Part shown: positions 25,094 to 34,148 of the stretch, in pieces
Layout of the letters: each line of letters begins with the position of its first letter
Position numbering within the stretch: the stretch's first letter is position 1
Position numbers and translations under genes: made by a program
Origin: Streptomyces sp. NRRL B-24484
Lineage (GTDB): Bacteria > Actinomycetota > Actinomycetes > Streptomycetales > Streptomycetaceae
Direction of reading: 5' to 3'
Assembly (NCBI RefSeq): GCF_000717715.1
Contig: NZ_JOAI01000051.1
Coordinates: 1 to 64,000, forward strand
Length of the DNA stretch: 64,000 nucleotides
Notes under the pieces: generated by a model
The model's database searches: none
What the model was told of the DNA's origin: nothing
The model's input: the letters and a program-made list of their open reading frames with translations, nothing else

Positions 25094-26698
25094 ATGACCG
25101 AGAAGCGATTCGTCAGGTTCCACCGCGAGGGTGACGACTTCGGCGGCGCCAGTCACGAGCAGCTGGTGGCCATGGTCGAGAGCGCCGACCCGGTGGCCGT
25201 CATGCAGGTCGGCCAGCGGCTGCTGCTGGCCGCGCAGAAGATGGACGAGATCAGCAACGAGCTGCACGCCCACATGGGCGGCCTGGAGTGGGAGGGCCAG
25301 GCGGCCGACGGATTCAAGACCTGGGGCGGCAACGTCTCCAAGTCCACGATGCAGCTCGCCGACTACTCGCGGAACGCCGGCACCTACATGGCGACCGCCG
25401 GCGAGACGCTCAGCGAGGTCAAGTCGAGCATGCCGAACGTGCCGACCTCCGACATGGAGGTCGTCCGCCGGTACGAGGCGCAGCCGAACACCGCGGTGAG
25501 CGTCGGCGGCTTCATCGCCGGCGGCATGGCGATGCCCGGCATCGGCAGCGTGGTCGGCGGCTGGGCGGCCGACAAGGTCGCCGGCATGGTCGACTCCGAC
25601 TGGGTCACCGAGGAGCAGGCGCAGGCCGCGCAGAAGCGCGTCGACCAGGCGCACCAGGACGCGATCCAGCAGATGGCCAAGCTGGGGCAGTCGTACGACC
25701 AGTCGGTGACCCGGCTGAACTCGGCGGAGCCCCCGGTCTTCCCGCCCCCGCCCGGGTCCGAGACCGGCGGTTCGGAGAACGTCCCCGTCGGCGGCGGCAC
25801 CGGCGGTACCGGCGGAGGTTCCGGCGGCTCGGGCCGGCCGGCGCAGATGCCCACGTGGACGCCGCCGTCGGGCCACCAGGCGGTGCCCACGACGCCGGTC
25901 CACCAGATGCCGACCGGGCCCGGCGAGCTGCACACCATGCCGTACCCGTACACCGGCCAGATGCCGAGCACCGGCATCGACCACGCGCCGACCATGCCCA
26001 CCTCGCCGACGGCGCCGACCCTGCCCGGCGGGAACCCGCCCGGTGGCACCCAGCCCGGTGGCGGGCACCCGCTGCCCGGCGGCGGCAACCTCGGCGGAGG
26101 CCTGCCCGGTGGCGGCCTGCCCGGGGGTCTCCCGGGCGGCGGTCTCCCGGGTGGCGGCGGCCTGGGCGGTGGCCGCGGCGGTGCCGGCGGCGGCGGTCTG
26201 CCCGGTGGCCGAGGTGGCGGTGGCAGCACCGTCGGCGCGGGTCGCGCGGGCGGTACGGCCGGAGCGGGCGGCACGGGTGCCGGGGCGCGTCCCGGTGGCG
26301 GCGCAGCCGGCAGCACCCCGGGGACGGGCCAGTCGGGCCGTCCCGGTGCGCCCGGCATGGGCGGCATGCCGCACGGCGGCGGTGCCGGCGGTGCCGGTGC
26401 CGGCGGCGGTGGCGGCCGTGCGGGCGGCGGCCTGGTGGGCCGGGCCGGCGGAGCGGTCGGCGGACGCCGCGGGCCCGCGGCCGGTGGCGAGTTCACCCAG
26501 GGCGGCACCGGTCTGCGCGGCCGGGCCGAGCGGGGCGCGGACGGCCGCTCCGGCCAGGGCGGCTTCGGCGGCGGCCACGGTGCCGGCGGCGCGGGCCGCA
26601 AGGACCGGAACCGCGGGAACCGTCCGGACTACCTCGTCGAGGACGAGGACACCTGGACCTCCGGTTCGGGACCGGTCAACCCGGGCGTGATTGAGTAG
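25094..26698 (+). CDS. WXG-motif protein with long Gly/Pro-rich region and C-terminal YxxxD
   Basis: A 534-residue protein. Residues 20-110 form a helical hairpin with a WXG turn (W66-E-G68). A second helical stretch reaches about 210, with a small-residue segment GGFIAGGMAMPGIGSVVGG in between. From about 215 to 500 it is low-complexity Pro/Gly/Ser sequence. The end carries DYLVEDEDTWT, in which Y513-L-V-E-D517 fits the YxxxD/E type VII signal. There is no classical signal peptide. It follows the smaller helical gene by 34 bp behind GGGGGAG. It may be a surface or secreted protein displayed through the disordered part; function is unknown. Confidence 0.75.
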   Translation: MTEKRFVRFHREGDDFGGASHEQLVAMVESADPVAVMQVGQRLLLAAQKMDEISNELHAHMGGLEWEGQAADGFKTWGGNVSKSTMQLADYSRNAGTYMATAGETLSEVKSSMPNVPTSDMEVVRRYEAQPNTAVSVGGFIAGGMAMPGIGSVVGGWAADKVAGMVDSDWVTEEQAQAAQKRVDQAHQDAIQQMAKLGQSYDQSVTRLNSAEPPVFPPPPGSETGGSENVPVGGGTGGTGGGSGGSGRPAQMPTWTPPSGHQAVPTTPVHQMPTGPGELHTMPYPYTGQMPSTGIDHAPTMPTSPTAPTLPGGNPPGGTQPGGGHPLPGGGNLGGGLPGGGLPGGLPGGGLPGGGGLGGGRGGAGGGGLPGGRGGGGSTVGAGRAGGTAGAGGTGAGARPGGGAAGSTPGTGQSGRPGAPGMGGMPHGGGAGGAGAGGGGGRAGGGLVGRAGGAVGGRRGPAAGGEFTQGGTGLRGRAERGADGRSGQGGFGGGHGAGGAGRKDRNRGNRPDYLVEDEDTWTSGSGPVNPGVIE

Positions 26699-26710
26699 GG
26701 ATCAGGTCGA

Positions 26711-26752
26711 CTGCCCGGCCGCGGGGCCACGAGTCGCCTTGCGGCCGGGCAG
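26711..26752 (+). terminator. Terminator or attenuator between the WXG gene and the mycosin gene
   Basis: A perfect 12-bp stem (26711-26722 with 26741-26752, 18-nt loop), 12 bp after the WXG gene stop. It implies that mycosin is partly uncoupled from the upstream pair or has its own promoter. Confidence 0.6.
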
Positions 26753-26809
26753 GTCCGTGCGTCGGTGGGCGCGCCGGGCCGACGGCGACGGCTGACGAGG
26801 GAGAGCAGG

Positions 26810-28246
26810 ATGCGGCGAACGGGCACGGCAGTGCGGGGGCGGCGGCTCGCCGCGGCGATGGCGGTGGCGGCACTGGCCGTCGGAGCGGCGGCCGGTCCGG
26901 CCGCGGGCGTGGACTCGATCCGCGAGCAGCAGTGGCACCTCGACGCCATGCACGCCCCGGACATGTGGAAGACCAGCACCGGACAGGGCATCACCGTCGG
27001 CCTGGTGGACACGGGTGTCCAGGGGGACGCCCCGGACCTGCAGGGCCAGCTCGTCGAGGGCACCGACCTCAGCGGGCTCGCCAACTCCGGCGGCGTGCTG
27101 CACGACACGGTCGGCCACGGCACCGGCATGGCCACCCTGATCGCCGGCAGCGGCAAGGGACTCGGCGGCAAGGGCGCCTACGGTCTGGCGCCCGGAGCGA
27201 AGATCCTCCCGGTCAAGGTCAACGCCGGATCGGAATTCACGGCCGCCGCGGCCGACTACGCCACGCAGCTCGCGAACGGCATCACCTACGCGGCCGACCA
27301 CGGCGCCAAGGTCATCAACCTGTCCCAGGGCATCCACGCCAGCCTGGTCAGGCCGGCGGACCTCGAAGCGCTGAAGGCGGCCGTCCAGCACGCCAACGCC
27401 AAGGGCAGCCTGGTCGTCGCCTCGGTCGGGAACGAGGGCGACAAGGGCAACCCGGTGAACTACCCGGGCGCACTGCCCGGGGTGGTGGGTGTCGCCGCGA
27501 CCGACCGGGACGGCAAGACGACGGCCGAGTCCGAGCGCGGCGCGCAGGTCGCCCTCGCCGCACCCGGCGCGGACATGTACCACGCGTGCACCGGCCCGTC
27601 CGGCTACTGCAAGACGCACGGCACCTCCGACGCCGCCGCCGTGGTCTCGGCGTCCGCGGCGCTCCTGTGGGCCGCGCACCCCGACTGGACCAACAACCAG
27701 GTCCTGCGGGTGCTGATCAACACCGCCAGCAACCCGAAGGAGCGCAGCGACTTCATCGGCTACGGCGCGGTGCGCCCGCGGATCGCGCTGAGCGACCCGG
27801 GTGACCCGGGTGCGGCCGGGGAGTTCCCGTTGAAGGCCGCGGCGGCCGCCGACCCGACCCCGGGTGCGGGCACCGGCGGTGCCTCGGCGCCCGCGACCGG
27901 GCAGGGACAGGGGCAGACGCCCGGGTCCTCGCAGCCCGCCGCCGCGTCCGACTCGGACTCCGGCAGCAGCATGCCGCTGATCCTCGGCGGGGCCGCGGTC
28001 GCCGTCGTCCTGCTGGTGATCGTCGTCGTGGTGCTCGCCAAGCGGAACCGTCCGGCCGCGGCCGGCTCCGCGCCGGTGCCGCCGGCCGCGCCGTACGGGG
28101 CGCAGCCGCCGTACCAGGGCCCGGGCTTCCCCGCGCAGCAGCCGCCGGCCGGCCCGTACGGCCAGCAGCCCCCGGCTCCGGGCGGCTACCCGCCGCCGCA
28201 GGGACAGACCCCGCCGCCTCCGGGCGGCAACCCGTACGCCCGCTGA
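26810..28246 (+). CDS. Type VII secretion-associated serine protease (mycosin, MycP-like)
   Basis: A 478-residue subtilisin-family protease anchored in the membrane and facing outside. The signal peptide is about residues 1-33. The catalytic triad is D67 (VDTGV), H103 (GHGTGMA) and S273 (GTSDAAA), with oxyanion Asn in SVGNEG. Cys260 and Cys267 may pair. A linker leads to one membrane helix (about 385-412), then a Pro/Tyr/Gln-rich cytoplasmic tail. The ATG at 26810 has GAGGGAGAG upstream. In ESX systems mycosins process substrates and stabilise the translocon; here the gene follows two helical WXG-type genes. Confidence 0.88.
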   Translation: MRRTGTAVRGRRLAAAMAVAALAVGAAAGPAAGVDSIREQQWHLDAMHAPDMWKTSTGQGITVGLVDTGVQGDAPDLQGQLVEGTDLSGLANSGGVLHDTVGHGTGMATLIAGSGKGLGGKGAYGLAPGAKILPVKVNAGSEFTAAAADYATQLANGITYAADHGAKVINLSQGIHASLVRPADLEALKAAVQHANAKGSLVVASVGNEGDKGNPVNYPGALPGVVGVAATDRDGKTTAESERGAQVALAAPGADMYHACTGPSGYCKTHGTSDAAAVVSASAALLWAAHPDWTNNQVLRVLINTASNPKERSDFIGYGAVRPRIALSDPGDPGAAGEFPLKAAAAADPTPGAGTGGASAPATGQGQGQTPGSSQPAAASDSDSGSSMPLILGGAAVAVVLLVIVVVVLAKRNRPAAAGSAPVPPAAPYGAQPPYQGPGFPAQQPPAGPYGQQPPAPGGYPPPQGQTPPPPGGNPYAR

Positions 28247-28269
28247 CGTGCGAGGACAGCACGGCCCCG

Positions 28270-28296
28270 GGGCCGGCCGCGATCCGCGGCCGGCCC
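28270..28296 (+). terminator. Terminator after the mycosin gene
   Basis: A perfect 12-bp stem (28270-28281 with 28285-28296, loop ATC), 24 bp after the mycosin stop. Confidence 0.6.
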
Positions 28297-28372
28297 TCGG
28301 CGTTCCCCGGACCGGCGGCGTTCCCCGGACTCGTGGTCTTCCCCGGACCCGGGCCGGCCCGTGGCGCGACCG

Positions 28373-29443
28373 TCAGCCGAGGCGGACGACGCTGCCGGTG
28401 GCGGCGGAGGTGCGGGCCGCCTCCAGGACGGTGAGGGCGGCGACCGCGTCCCGCGGGTCCACCGGCGGCGGGGTGCCGTCCGCCAGTGCAGCGGCGATGC
28501 CGGCGTAGTAGGCGGGGTAGTCACCCGGGTCGGTCGGGATGCGCTCGGCGGCCTCGTCCGTGCCGAGGGTGCCGTACGCGGCGGGGTCGTCGGCGCCCCA
28601 CGGGTAGCCGTCGCCGGGGGTGCGGCCCGCCCTGAGGTCGCTCTCCTGCGGGTCCATGCCGAACTTGACGTACCCGGCGCTGTCGCCGAGGACGCGCAGA
28701 CGGGGGCCGCCGACCGCGGCGACGGCGCTCGTCCACAGGTGGGAGCGGACGCCGGAGGCGTGGGTGAGGGCGAGGAAGGCGTCGTCGTCGACCACCGCGC
28801 CGTCGCGGCGGGTGTCGATCTCCGCGTACACCGACTCGGCCGGGCCGAAGAGCGTGAGTGCCTGGTCGACGAGGTGGCTGCCCAGGTCGTAGAGGGTGCC
28901 GCCGACCTCGGCCGGGTCGGCGAGCTCGCGCCAGCCGGGCTTGGGCTTCGGCCGGAACCGCTCGAAGCGCGACTCGAAGCGGTGCACCCGGCCGAGCGCG
29001 CCCTCACCGATCAGCCGCCGGACGGTGAGGAAGTCGCCGTCCCAGCGGCGGTTCTGGAAGACCGAGAGCAGCACCCCGGCCCGCTCCGCCGCCGCGCACA
29101 GCCGGGCCGCCTCGACGGCGGAGCCGGCGAGCGGCTTGTCGATCACGACCGGCAGGCCGGCGGCGACGGCGGCCTCGGCGAGCGGCACGTGGGTGCGGTT
29201 GGGGGAGGCGACGACCACCAGGTCGAGGTCCTCGGCCCGGTCGAACAGGTCGGCCGGGGTGTCGAGCGGCTGCGCGCCCGGGTGGGTGCGGTGCAGCCGG
29301 TCGCGGCGGTCCGGGTCGGCGGTGACCACCGCGACCAGCTGCAGTCCGGGGGTGGTGGCGATCAGCGGGGCGTGGAAGGCGGAACCGGCCAGGCCGTAGC
29401 CGATCAGGCCGACGCGGAACGGGGTGCGGGGCACGCTGCTCAT
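28373..29443 (-). CDS. Gfo/Idh/MocA family NAD(P)-dependent oxidoreductase
   Basis: A 356-residue oxidoreductase. The Rossmann start VGLIGYGLAGSAFHAP (near residue 8) binds NAD(P). The second-domain landmark usually written EKP is DKPLA here, followed by GGTLYDLGSHLVDQAL. Substrates of this family are mostly sugars, inositols and sugar derivatives; the true one cannot be told. The start at the ATG 29443 is favoured over an ATG four codons upstream because the Rossmann fold begins soon after it. It ends near no partner genes and looks monocistronic. Confidence 0.88.
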   Translation of the reverse strand: MSSVPRTPFRVGLIGYGLAGSAFHAPLIATTPGLQLVAVVTADPDRRDRLHRTHPGAQPLDTPADLFDRAEDLDLVVVASPNRTHVPLAEAAVAAGLPVVIDKPLAGSAVEAARLCAAAERAGVLLSVFQNRRWDGDFLTVRRLIGEGALGRVHRFESRFERFRPKPKPGWRELADPAEVGGTLYDLGSHLVDQALTLFGPAESVYAEIDTRRDGAVVDDDAFLALTHASGVRSHLWTSAVAAVGGPRLRVLGDSAGYVKFGMDPQESDLRAGRTPGDGYPWGADDPAAYGTLGTDEAAERIPTDPGDYPAYYAGIAAALADGTPPPVDPRDAVAALTVLEAARTSAATGSVVRLG

Positions 29444-29479
29444 GCCCCCACTCAACCACGGACGCGCCGGCCGGCCGGG

Positions 29480-30520
29480 TCAGCGCGTGTGCGTGCCGCG
29501 GGCGCGGTTGCGGCGGCGCAGCACGGCCATCGCGGCACCGGAGAGCACGAACGCCGTGCCGACGGCGGCGATCAGGCCCGTGGAGCGGTCGGTGCCGGTC
29601 TGGGCGAGCTGCTGTCCGGCCGGGACGGCGTCGGTACCGGCGGGCGTCCCGGAGGCGGCCGGGGTGCCGGAGGTGCCGGGAGTGCCCTGTCCGGCGCCGG
29701 TGGGGGCACCGGTCGCCGCGGCGGGCACGGCAGCCGGGGTGCCGGCGCCCGTGCCGGTGCCGGTTCCCTTGCCGGGACCGGTGGTGACGGGGGCGGGGGC
29801 GGAGTCGTGGACGTGCGGGGTGCCGCTGCCCGAGGGCGGGACCGGGGCGGTGCCGGCGGTCCTGCCGCTGCCGTCGAAGACCACGTCGGAGCAGGAGTAG
29901 AACGCCTCCGGGCTGTCCGAGCGCTGCCAGATCGCGTAGATCAGCTGGCGGCCCTTCAGCCCCGCCGGGACCTTGCCGGGGAGCACGTACTGGCCGTCGA
30001 CCAGCTGCGGGTCGGTCACGGTCAGGAACGGCGTGGACTGCAGGTTCGACCAGGCGAGCGGCTTCGCCGGGTCGTACGTGCCGTTGGTGACGTACAGCCG
30101 GAAGGTGCCGCGGTGCGGCGCGGTCGCCCGGTACCGGAAGGTGAACGGGGCGCCGGCCGTCAGGTTGGTGGCCGGCCAGTCCGCGCGCGGCAGGTCCAGG
30201 CCGGTGAACTCGGCGTTGTTGGCGCTGCACAGCTTGCCGTCCGGGATCAGCTGCTGGTGGCGGCCGTTGGCGTCACCGATCCGCACACCGTTCCAGTCGT
30301 ACAGCGCCTGGGTGCCGCCGCGGGCGACCACCGCCGCGCAGGCCGCCGACTTCGGGTGCTCCGGGCCCTCCAGGTAGCAGCCCTCGACGCGGCTCAGCGG
30401 GTTCTGCATCGAGCCGTGCGCGGCGGCCGTGCCGGTGCCGAGCGTGCCGGACAGGGCCAGGCCGGCGAGGGCGCCGGCGAGGACGGTGACCCGGCGGCGG
30501 GCGGAGGGACGAGCGGACAT
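29480..30520 (-). CDS. Cell-wall-anchored AA10 LPMO (chitin/cellulose-active)
   Basis: A 346-residue lytic polysaccharide monooxygenase. The signal peptide ends at TAAA, and cleavage would leave H35 as the first residue, the first ligand of the copper histidine brace. The catalytic domain runs to about 215 (HGSMQNPLSR at the start, WQRSDSPEAFYSCSDVVF near the end). A Thr/Gly/Pro-rich spacer of about 75 residues follows. LAQTG (305-309), a hydrophobic segment and a basic tail then form a class E sortase LAxTG signal. Oxidative cleavage would thus occur at the cell surface. The chitinase and GlcNAc uptake genes in the same window suggest chitin as substrate. No dre site is seen upstream. Confidence 0.9.
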   Translation of the reverse strand: MSARPSARRRVTVLAGALAGLALSGTLGTGTAAAHGSMQNPLSRVEGCYLEGPEHPKSAACAAVVARGGTQALYDWNGVRIGDANGRHQQLIPDGKLCSANNAEFTGLDLPRADWPATNLTAGAPFTFRYRATAPHRGTFRLYVTNGTYDPAKPLAWSNLQSTPFLTVTDPQLVDGQYVLPGKVPAGLKGRQLIYAIWQRSDSPEAFYSCSDVVFDGSGRTAGTAPVPPSGSGTPHVHDSAPAPVTTGPGKGTGTGTGAGTPAAVPAAATGAPTGAGQGTPGTSGTPAASGTPAGTDAVPAGQQLAQTGTDRSTGLIAAVGTAFVLSGAAMAVLRRRNRARGTHTR

Positions 30521-30899
30521 GGCGGCGCTCCAGGATCGAGGGTGAGGGACGCTGTGCCAGCACGCTAACCACTGCCGACGGGCGGATTGACGGGTGATCA
30601 GTGCTGTTATGGGGTCTTTAAGGCCTTCTTGAGGCGGCGGGGGCGGGGGCTGCTGCCCGCCCTGGGGCCGGTCGACGGGTGCCGTTCCGGTGCCGGCCGG
30701 CCGGGCCGGGGCGGGCCGCGGTGGGTTGCAGCGGAGTCCGCCGGTCGGGACGTACTCCCGTCGGGCAGGCGTGCGGATTAGGCTGGTCGCGTTGGGGCAG
30801 CCAGTAGGACCCCCACACGTCGCGGAGGGCCGGCAACGGGCACCGGGCGCGAGGGGTGCAGTTCCGTACGACCACCGCACGACCTCGGGAGACACGCAC
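30521..30899. promoter_or_regulatory. Divergent intergenic region between the LPMO and HAD genes
   Basis: No gene is seen. An A+T-richer patch at about 30580-30635, including TTGACG at 30586-30591, an AAGGCC/GGCCTT-type palindrome and CTTTAAGG, is the likely promoter area for LPMO. TAGGCT at 30779-30784 is a candidate -10 for the HAD gene, leaving a leader of about 110 bp. The HAD ribosome site (CGGGAGA) is at about 30886. No DasR-like motif was found here. Confidence 0.45.
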
Positions 30900-31679
30900 G
30901 TGGCAGACCGCAAGCCCATCGAGTCCTGGCTGACCGACATGGACGGCGTCCTCATCCATGAGGGCACGCCGATCCCCGGCGCGGAGGAGTTCCTCCGCCG
31001 CCTCCGGGAGTCCGGCAAGCCGTTCCTGGTGCTCACCAACAACTCCATCTACACCCCGCGCGACCTCAGCGCCCGCCTCGCCGGCATGGGCCTGGAGGTG
31101 CCGGAGGAGTGCATCTGGACCTCCGCCCTCGCCACCGCCAAGTTCCTCAAGAGCCAGCGGCCCGGCGGCACCGCGTACGTGATCGGCGAGGCAGGCCTCA
31201 CCACCGCGCTCTACCAGGCCGGCTACGTGCTGACCGACAAGGACCCGGACTACGTGGTGCTCGGCGAGACCCGCACCTACAGCTTCGAGGCGCTCACCAA
31301 GGCGATCCGCCTGATCAACGGCGGGGCCCGGTTCATCTGCACCAACCCGGACGAGACCGGCCCGTCCACCGAGGGCGTGCTGCCGGCCACCGGCTCCGTC
31401 GCCGCGCTCATCACCAAGGCGACCGGTGTCGAGCCCTACTTCGTCGGCAAGCCGAACCCGCTGATGATGCGTGAGGCGCTCAACACCGCCGGGGCGCACT
31501 CGGAGACCGCCGCGATGATCGGCGACCGGATGGACACCGACGTGGTCTCCGGCATGGAGGCCGGCATGGAGACGATCCTCGTGCTGACCGGCCTCACCTC
31601 GCCGGCCGACGTCGAGCGGTTCCCCTACCGCCCGACGCGCGTCGTGAAGTCGATCGCCGACCTGATCGACGAGATCTGA
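30900..31679 (+). CDS. HAD-superfamily hydrolase, NagD-like
   Basis: A 259-residue haloacid dehalogenase-type phosphatase of the NagD/p-nitrophenyl phosphatase group, subclass IIA. Motif I is DMDGVLIH with the Asp nucleophile (D16) and acid (D18). Motif II is LTNNS, motif III the Lys in GKPNPLMM, and motif [12 protein letters not shown]2-type cap lies between motifs II and III. It probably hydrolyses small phosphate esters such as nucleotides or sugar phosphates. The GTG at 30900 is used; upstream in-frame sequence is not HAD-like. It ends at a shared terminator opposite the excalibur gene. Confidence 0.9.
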   Translation: MADRKPIESWLTDMDGVLIHEGTPIPGAEEFLRRLRESGKPFLVLTNNSIYTPRDLSARLAGMGLEVPEECIWTSALATAKFLKSQRPGGTAYVIGEAGLTTALYQAGYVLTDKDPDYVVLGETRTYSFEALTKAIRLINGGARFICTNPDETGPSTEGVLPATGSVAALITKATGVEPYFVGKPNPLMMREALNTAGAHSETAAMIGDRMDTDVVSGMEAGMETILVLTGLTSPADVERFPYRPTRVVKSIADLIDEI

Positions 31680-31696
31680 CCGCCGGGAACGGCCGC

Positions 31697-31734
31697 ACCG
31701 CCCCCACCAGCGGGTTACCGCAGGTGGGGGCGGT
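31697..31734. terminator. Bidirectional terminator, HAD gene / excalibur gene
   Basis: A perfect 12-bp stem (31697-31708 with 31723-31734) between convergent genes, followed on the plus strand by GTTCGTCT. Confidence 0.7.
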
Positions 31735-31779
31735 GTTCGTCTGCTTCCCGGGTGCCGGTCGGCCGCACGCGGGGACCTG

Positions 31780-32376
31780 CTAGCGCTCGCAGGCGACCCC
31801 GTCGCCGTCGCGGTCGAGCCCCGAGCGGTAACCGGGCTCTCCGCGGTGGAGCGGGGCAGCACCGGCGGCCTTCACCGCGTCGCAGTTCTTGTAGTAGACG
31901 GACGCCGGCCGGGTGGTGCGCTCGGGTTCGGGGGCGGCCGGTTCGGTCGTGGGCACCACGGCGGGCGCTTCGGTCTCCTGGACCGGCGGTGCGGTCTGCG
32001 TGGGTGTCGGCGTGGGTGTGGGTGTCGGTGTCGGTGTCTCAGGTACCGCCGTGGGCGACGGGGTGGCCGTGGGGCTGGGGACGGGACTCGGGCTCGCGCT
32101 CGGCGTCGGGCTGGCGGCAGCCGGGGGCCCGGTGGCCGCAGGGGGTCCGGCGGGACCGCCCTCCTTGCTCGGGCCGACGATCGCCCCCAGCCAGAAGAGG
32201 GACATGAACAGGCACCACACGGTCAGCAGGACCTTCACGGCGCTGTGCAGGCGACGCGAGCGCCAGGTCATCACGGCCGCGACCGGCGGCAGGAAGACCA
32301 GCAGGAGTATGCGCACCAGCCGGTTTGCTCCGGTTCGTGGAGCCGGGTGGCCTGGGGGCACGCTGTACGGGTTCAC
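31780..32376 (-). CDS. Membrane-attached excalibur calcium-binding domain protein
   Basis: A 198-residue protein. Residues 18-65 hold two hydrophobic segments (LVRILLLVFLPPVAAVMTW and VKVLLTVWCLFMSLFWLGAIV). A 90-residue Pro/Thr/Ser linker with TPTPTP repeats follows. It ends with an excalibur domain (YYKNCDAVKAAGAAP, then SGLDRDGDGVACE), which binds calcium through its Asp-rich DxDxDGxxCE loop. The domain is probably outside the membrane. The GTG at 32376 opens VNPYSVPPG; a longer frame upstream is unlikely. Function is unknown; the domain also occurs fused to nucleases, but none is present here. Confidence 0.82.
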   Translation of the reverse strand: MNPYSVPPGHPAPRTGANRLVRILLLVFLPPVAAVMTWRSRRLHSAVKVLLTVWCLFMSLFWLGAIVGPSKEGGPAGPPAATGPPAAASPTPSASPSPVPSPTATPSPTAVPETPTPTPTPTPTPTQTAPPVQETEAPAVVPTTEPAAPEPERTTRPASVYYKNCDAVKAAGAAPLHRGEPGYRSGLDRDGDGVACER

Positions 32377-32705
32377 GGGCGCGATCCTCGTTCTGCTGCG
32401 GAGGTGGGTGCGCGAATCATTGCGCACCTGCGGGGCGCGGTAGTTGAGTGCCGCGGTGTCGTTATCAAACGGCGACGGGCGCCGGCTGAACCGCCGTCCG
32501 ATGCCCGCCGGGGCCGGCGTGCAGCGCCGGTGCCGCCCGCTCCGCCGCAGGCCACCGTGGTGCGCGTCCGTGCCGTCGTAGGGTGCGTGGCGCAGGGGAC
32601 GGACCGGCGACGTCCGGGCCGGATCCGGTGGCCGTGCTGCTGCCACGGGCGGGCCGCGTCGGGCCGGTGCGGTGGCGGGGGCTTCGTTCGAATCGAGGGG
32701 GAACA
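32377..32705. promoter_or_regulatory. Divergent promoter region, excalibur gene / LtrA gene
   Basis: No gene is seen. TAGGGT at 32579-32584 is a plausible -10 for the LtrA gene with a leader of about 120 bp. An A+T-richer patch at 32440-32470 (GTTATCAAAC) may serve the excalibur gene. GAGGGG at about 32696-32701 is the LtrA ribosome site. Confidence 0.4.
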
Positions 32706-33977
32706 GTGGAACGGGCAGCAGGAGTGGCAGGAGTGGGAAGACCGCGGACGGAACCGGGAGACGCGGTCGGTCCGGGGCTGACGGGGGCGGTCGTCGAGGT
32801 GGTGGACGTCCCGGCGGTGCCGGGCGGGGCGGAGACGCCCGGGGGTGCGGACGAGAAGCGGGTGACCTGGGCGGAGCTCTACTTCGACCTGGTCTTCGTC
32901 TTCGCCGTCACGCAGGTGTCCCAGCTGCTGCACCACCACCACGACTGGGCGGGCGTGGGCCGGGCGCTGGTGGCCTTCGCGCCGGTCTACTGGTGCTGGG
33001 TCGGGACCACCGTGCAGGCCAACGTCCGGGACGTCGACACCCCGCGCGACCGGGTCGGGATCTTCGGGGTCGGCCTCTGCGGACTGTTCATGGCCCTGGC
33101 GCTGCCCGGCGCCTACGGGAGCCGGGGGCTGCTCTTCGGCGCCGGCTACTGGGCCGCCCGGCTGGTCCTGCTGTGGCTGGTCCGCGGCATCCGCCGGGTC
33201 TGGATCGGCCCGTACGGCGTCGGGGCCGCCGTCAGCGGCCCGCTGATGCTCCTCGGCGGCACCGTGGACGGCCCCGCCAGGACCGTACTGTGGGCCGCCG
33301 GCGCGTGCTGCGACCTGGCCGCGCCGCTGGTGTTCCGCCGACGCCTGGCCGGCGTGACCTACCACCCCGGGCACCTGCCCGAGCGGTTCGGGCTGTTCCT
33401 GCTCGTGGCCCTCGGCGAGTCCATCGTGGGCATCGGCGGACCGGTCGCCGGCTCTGACCTGCACACCGGCCAACTGCTTTCGGTGGCCGTCGCCTTCGTG
33501 ATCTCCTGCGCGCTGTGGTGGCTGTACTTCGGCTTCGCCTCGGACGCCATGCGGTTCGCCGTGGAGACGGCCGCCTCCCGCCGCGACATGATCCGCCGCG
33601 TGTTCTCGTACGGCCACCTGCTGCTGATCGCCGGTGTCATCGCGGTCGCGGTCGGCTTCGGCGAGACCGTCGCCGAACCGGGCAGCGCCCTCGGCCTCGG
33701 CACCGTCGCCCTGCTGTACGGCGGCTGCGTGCTCTACCTGCTCTCCTTCAGCTACACGCGGTGGATGATGTTCGGCAAGGTCTCGCCGACCCGGCTGGCG
33801 GCCGCCGGCCTCGTCCTCCTCCTGCTGCCGCTGATGCCCGACCTGCCGGCCTTTGCCGCCCTGACCGCACTGGCGGCCGTGCTCGTCGGCCTCAACGCGG
33901 TCGAGCACCTGCGGGTGCGCCGGGCCCGCACCCGGACGGACACCGGGCCGGACGCCGACGCGGGTCCGGCGGCCTAG
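32706..33977 (+). CDS. LtrA family membrane protein, copy 1
   Basis: A 423-residue membrane protein of the low-temperature-requirement A family. The family opening VTWAELYFDLVFVFAVTQVS (about residue 58) and the central YHPGHLPERFGLFLLVALGESIVG are both present, with about 11-12 hydrophobic segments. The biochemical function is unknown; the name comes from a Listeria mutant. The first 50 residues are a disordered extension. GTG at 32706 follows GAGGGG. A second, diverged family member is at 57.5-58.8 kb. Confidence 0.88.
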   Translation: MERAAGVAGVGRPRTEPGDAVGPGLTGAVVEVVDVPAVPGGAETPGGADEKRVTWAELYFDLVFVFAVTQVSQLLHHHHDWAGVGRALVAFAPVYWCWVGTTVQANVRDVDTPRDRVGIFGVGLCGLFMALALPGAYGSRGLLFGAGYWAARLVLLWLVRGIRRVWIGPYGVGAAVSGPLMLLGGTVDGPARTVLWAAGACCDLAAPLVFRRRLAGVTYHPGHLPERFGLFLLVALGESIVGIGGPVAGSDLHTGQLLSVAVAFVISCALWWLYFGFASDAMRFAVETAASRRDMIRRVFSYGHLLLIAGVIAVAVGFGETVAEPGSALGLGTVALLYGGCVLYLLSFSYTRWMMFGKVSPTRLAAAGLVLLLLPLMPDLPAFAALTALAAVLVGLNAVEHLRVRRARTRTDTGPDADAGPAA

Positions 33978-34071
33978 CATTCCGCGGCGAGACCGGTGCG
34001 GATTCCGGGCGGATCCACCGGGGATCCGGCGCGGAGGCGGGCGGGCGGCGCGGGCTGTCGGTCCGGGTGTG

Positions 34072-34077
34072 TAGCGT
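34072..34077 (+). promoter_or_regulatory. Candidate -10 box for the uracil-DNA glycosylase gene
   Basis: TAGCGT lies 71 bp before the GTG at 34149, with GGGAGG as ribosome site at about 34137-34142. No clear -35 element is visible. Confidence 0.35.
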
Positions 34078-34148
34078 TCAGGGTCGTAGGAAGTCGTACG
34101 TCGGAGGCGACCGCTGCGCAGTGCGGCGCGGTCGGTGGGAGGTTAGTC

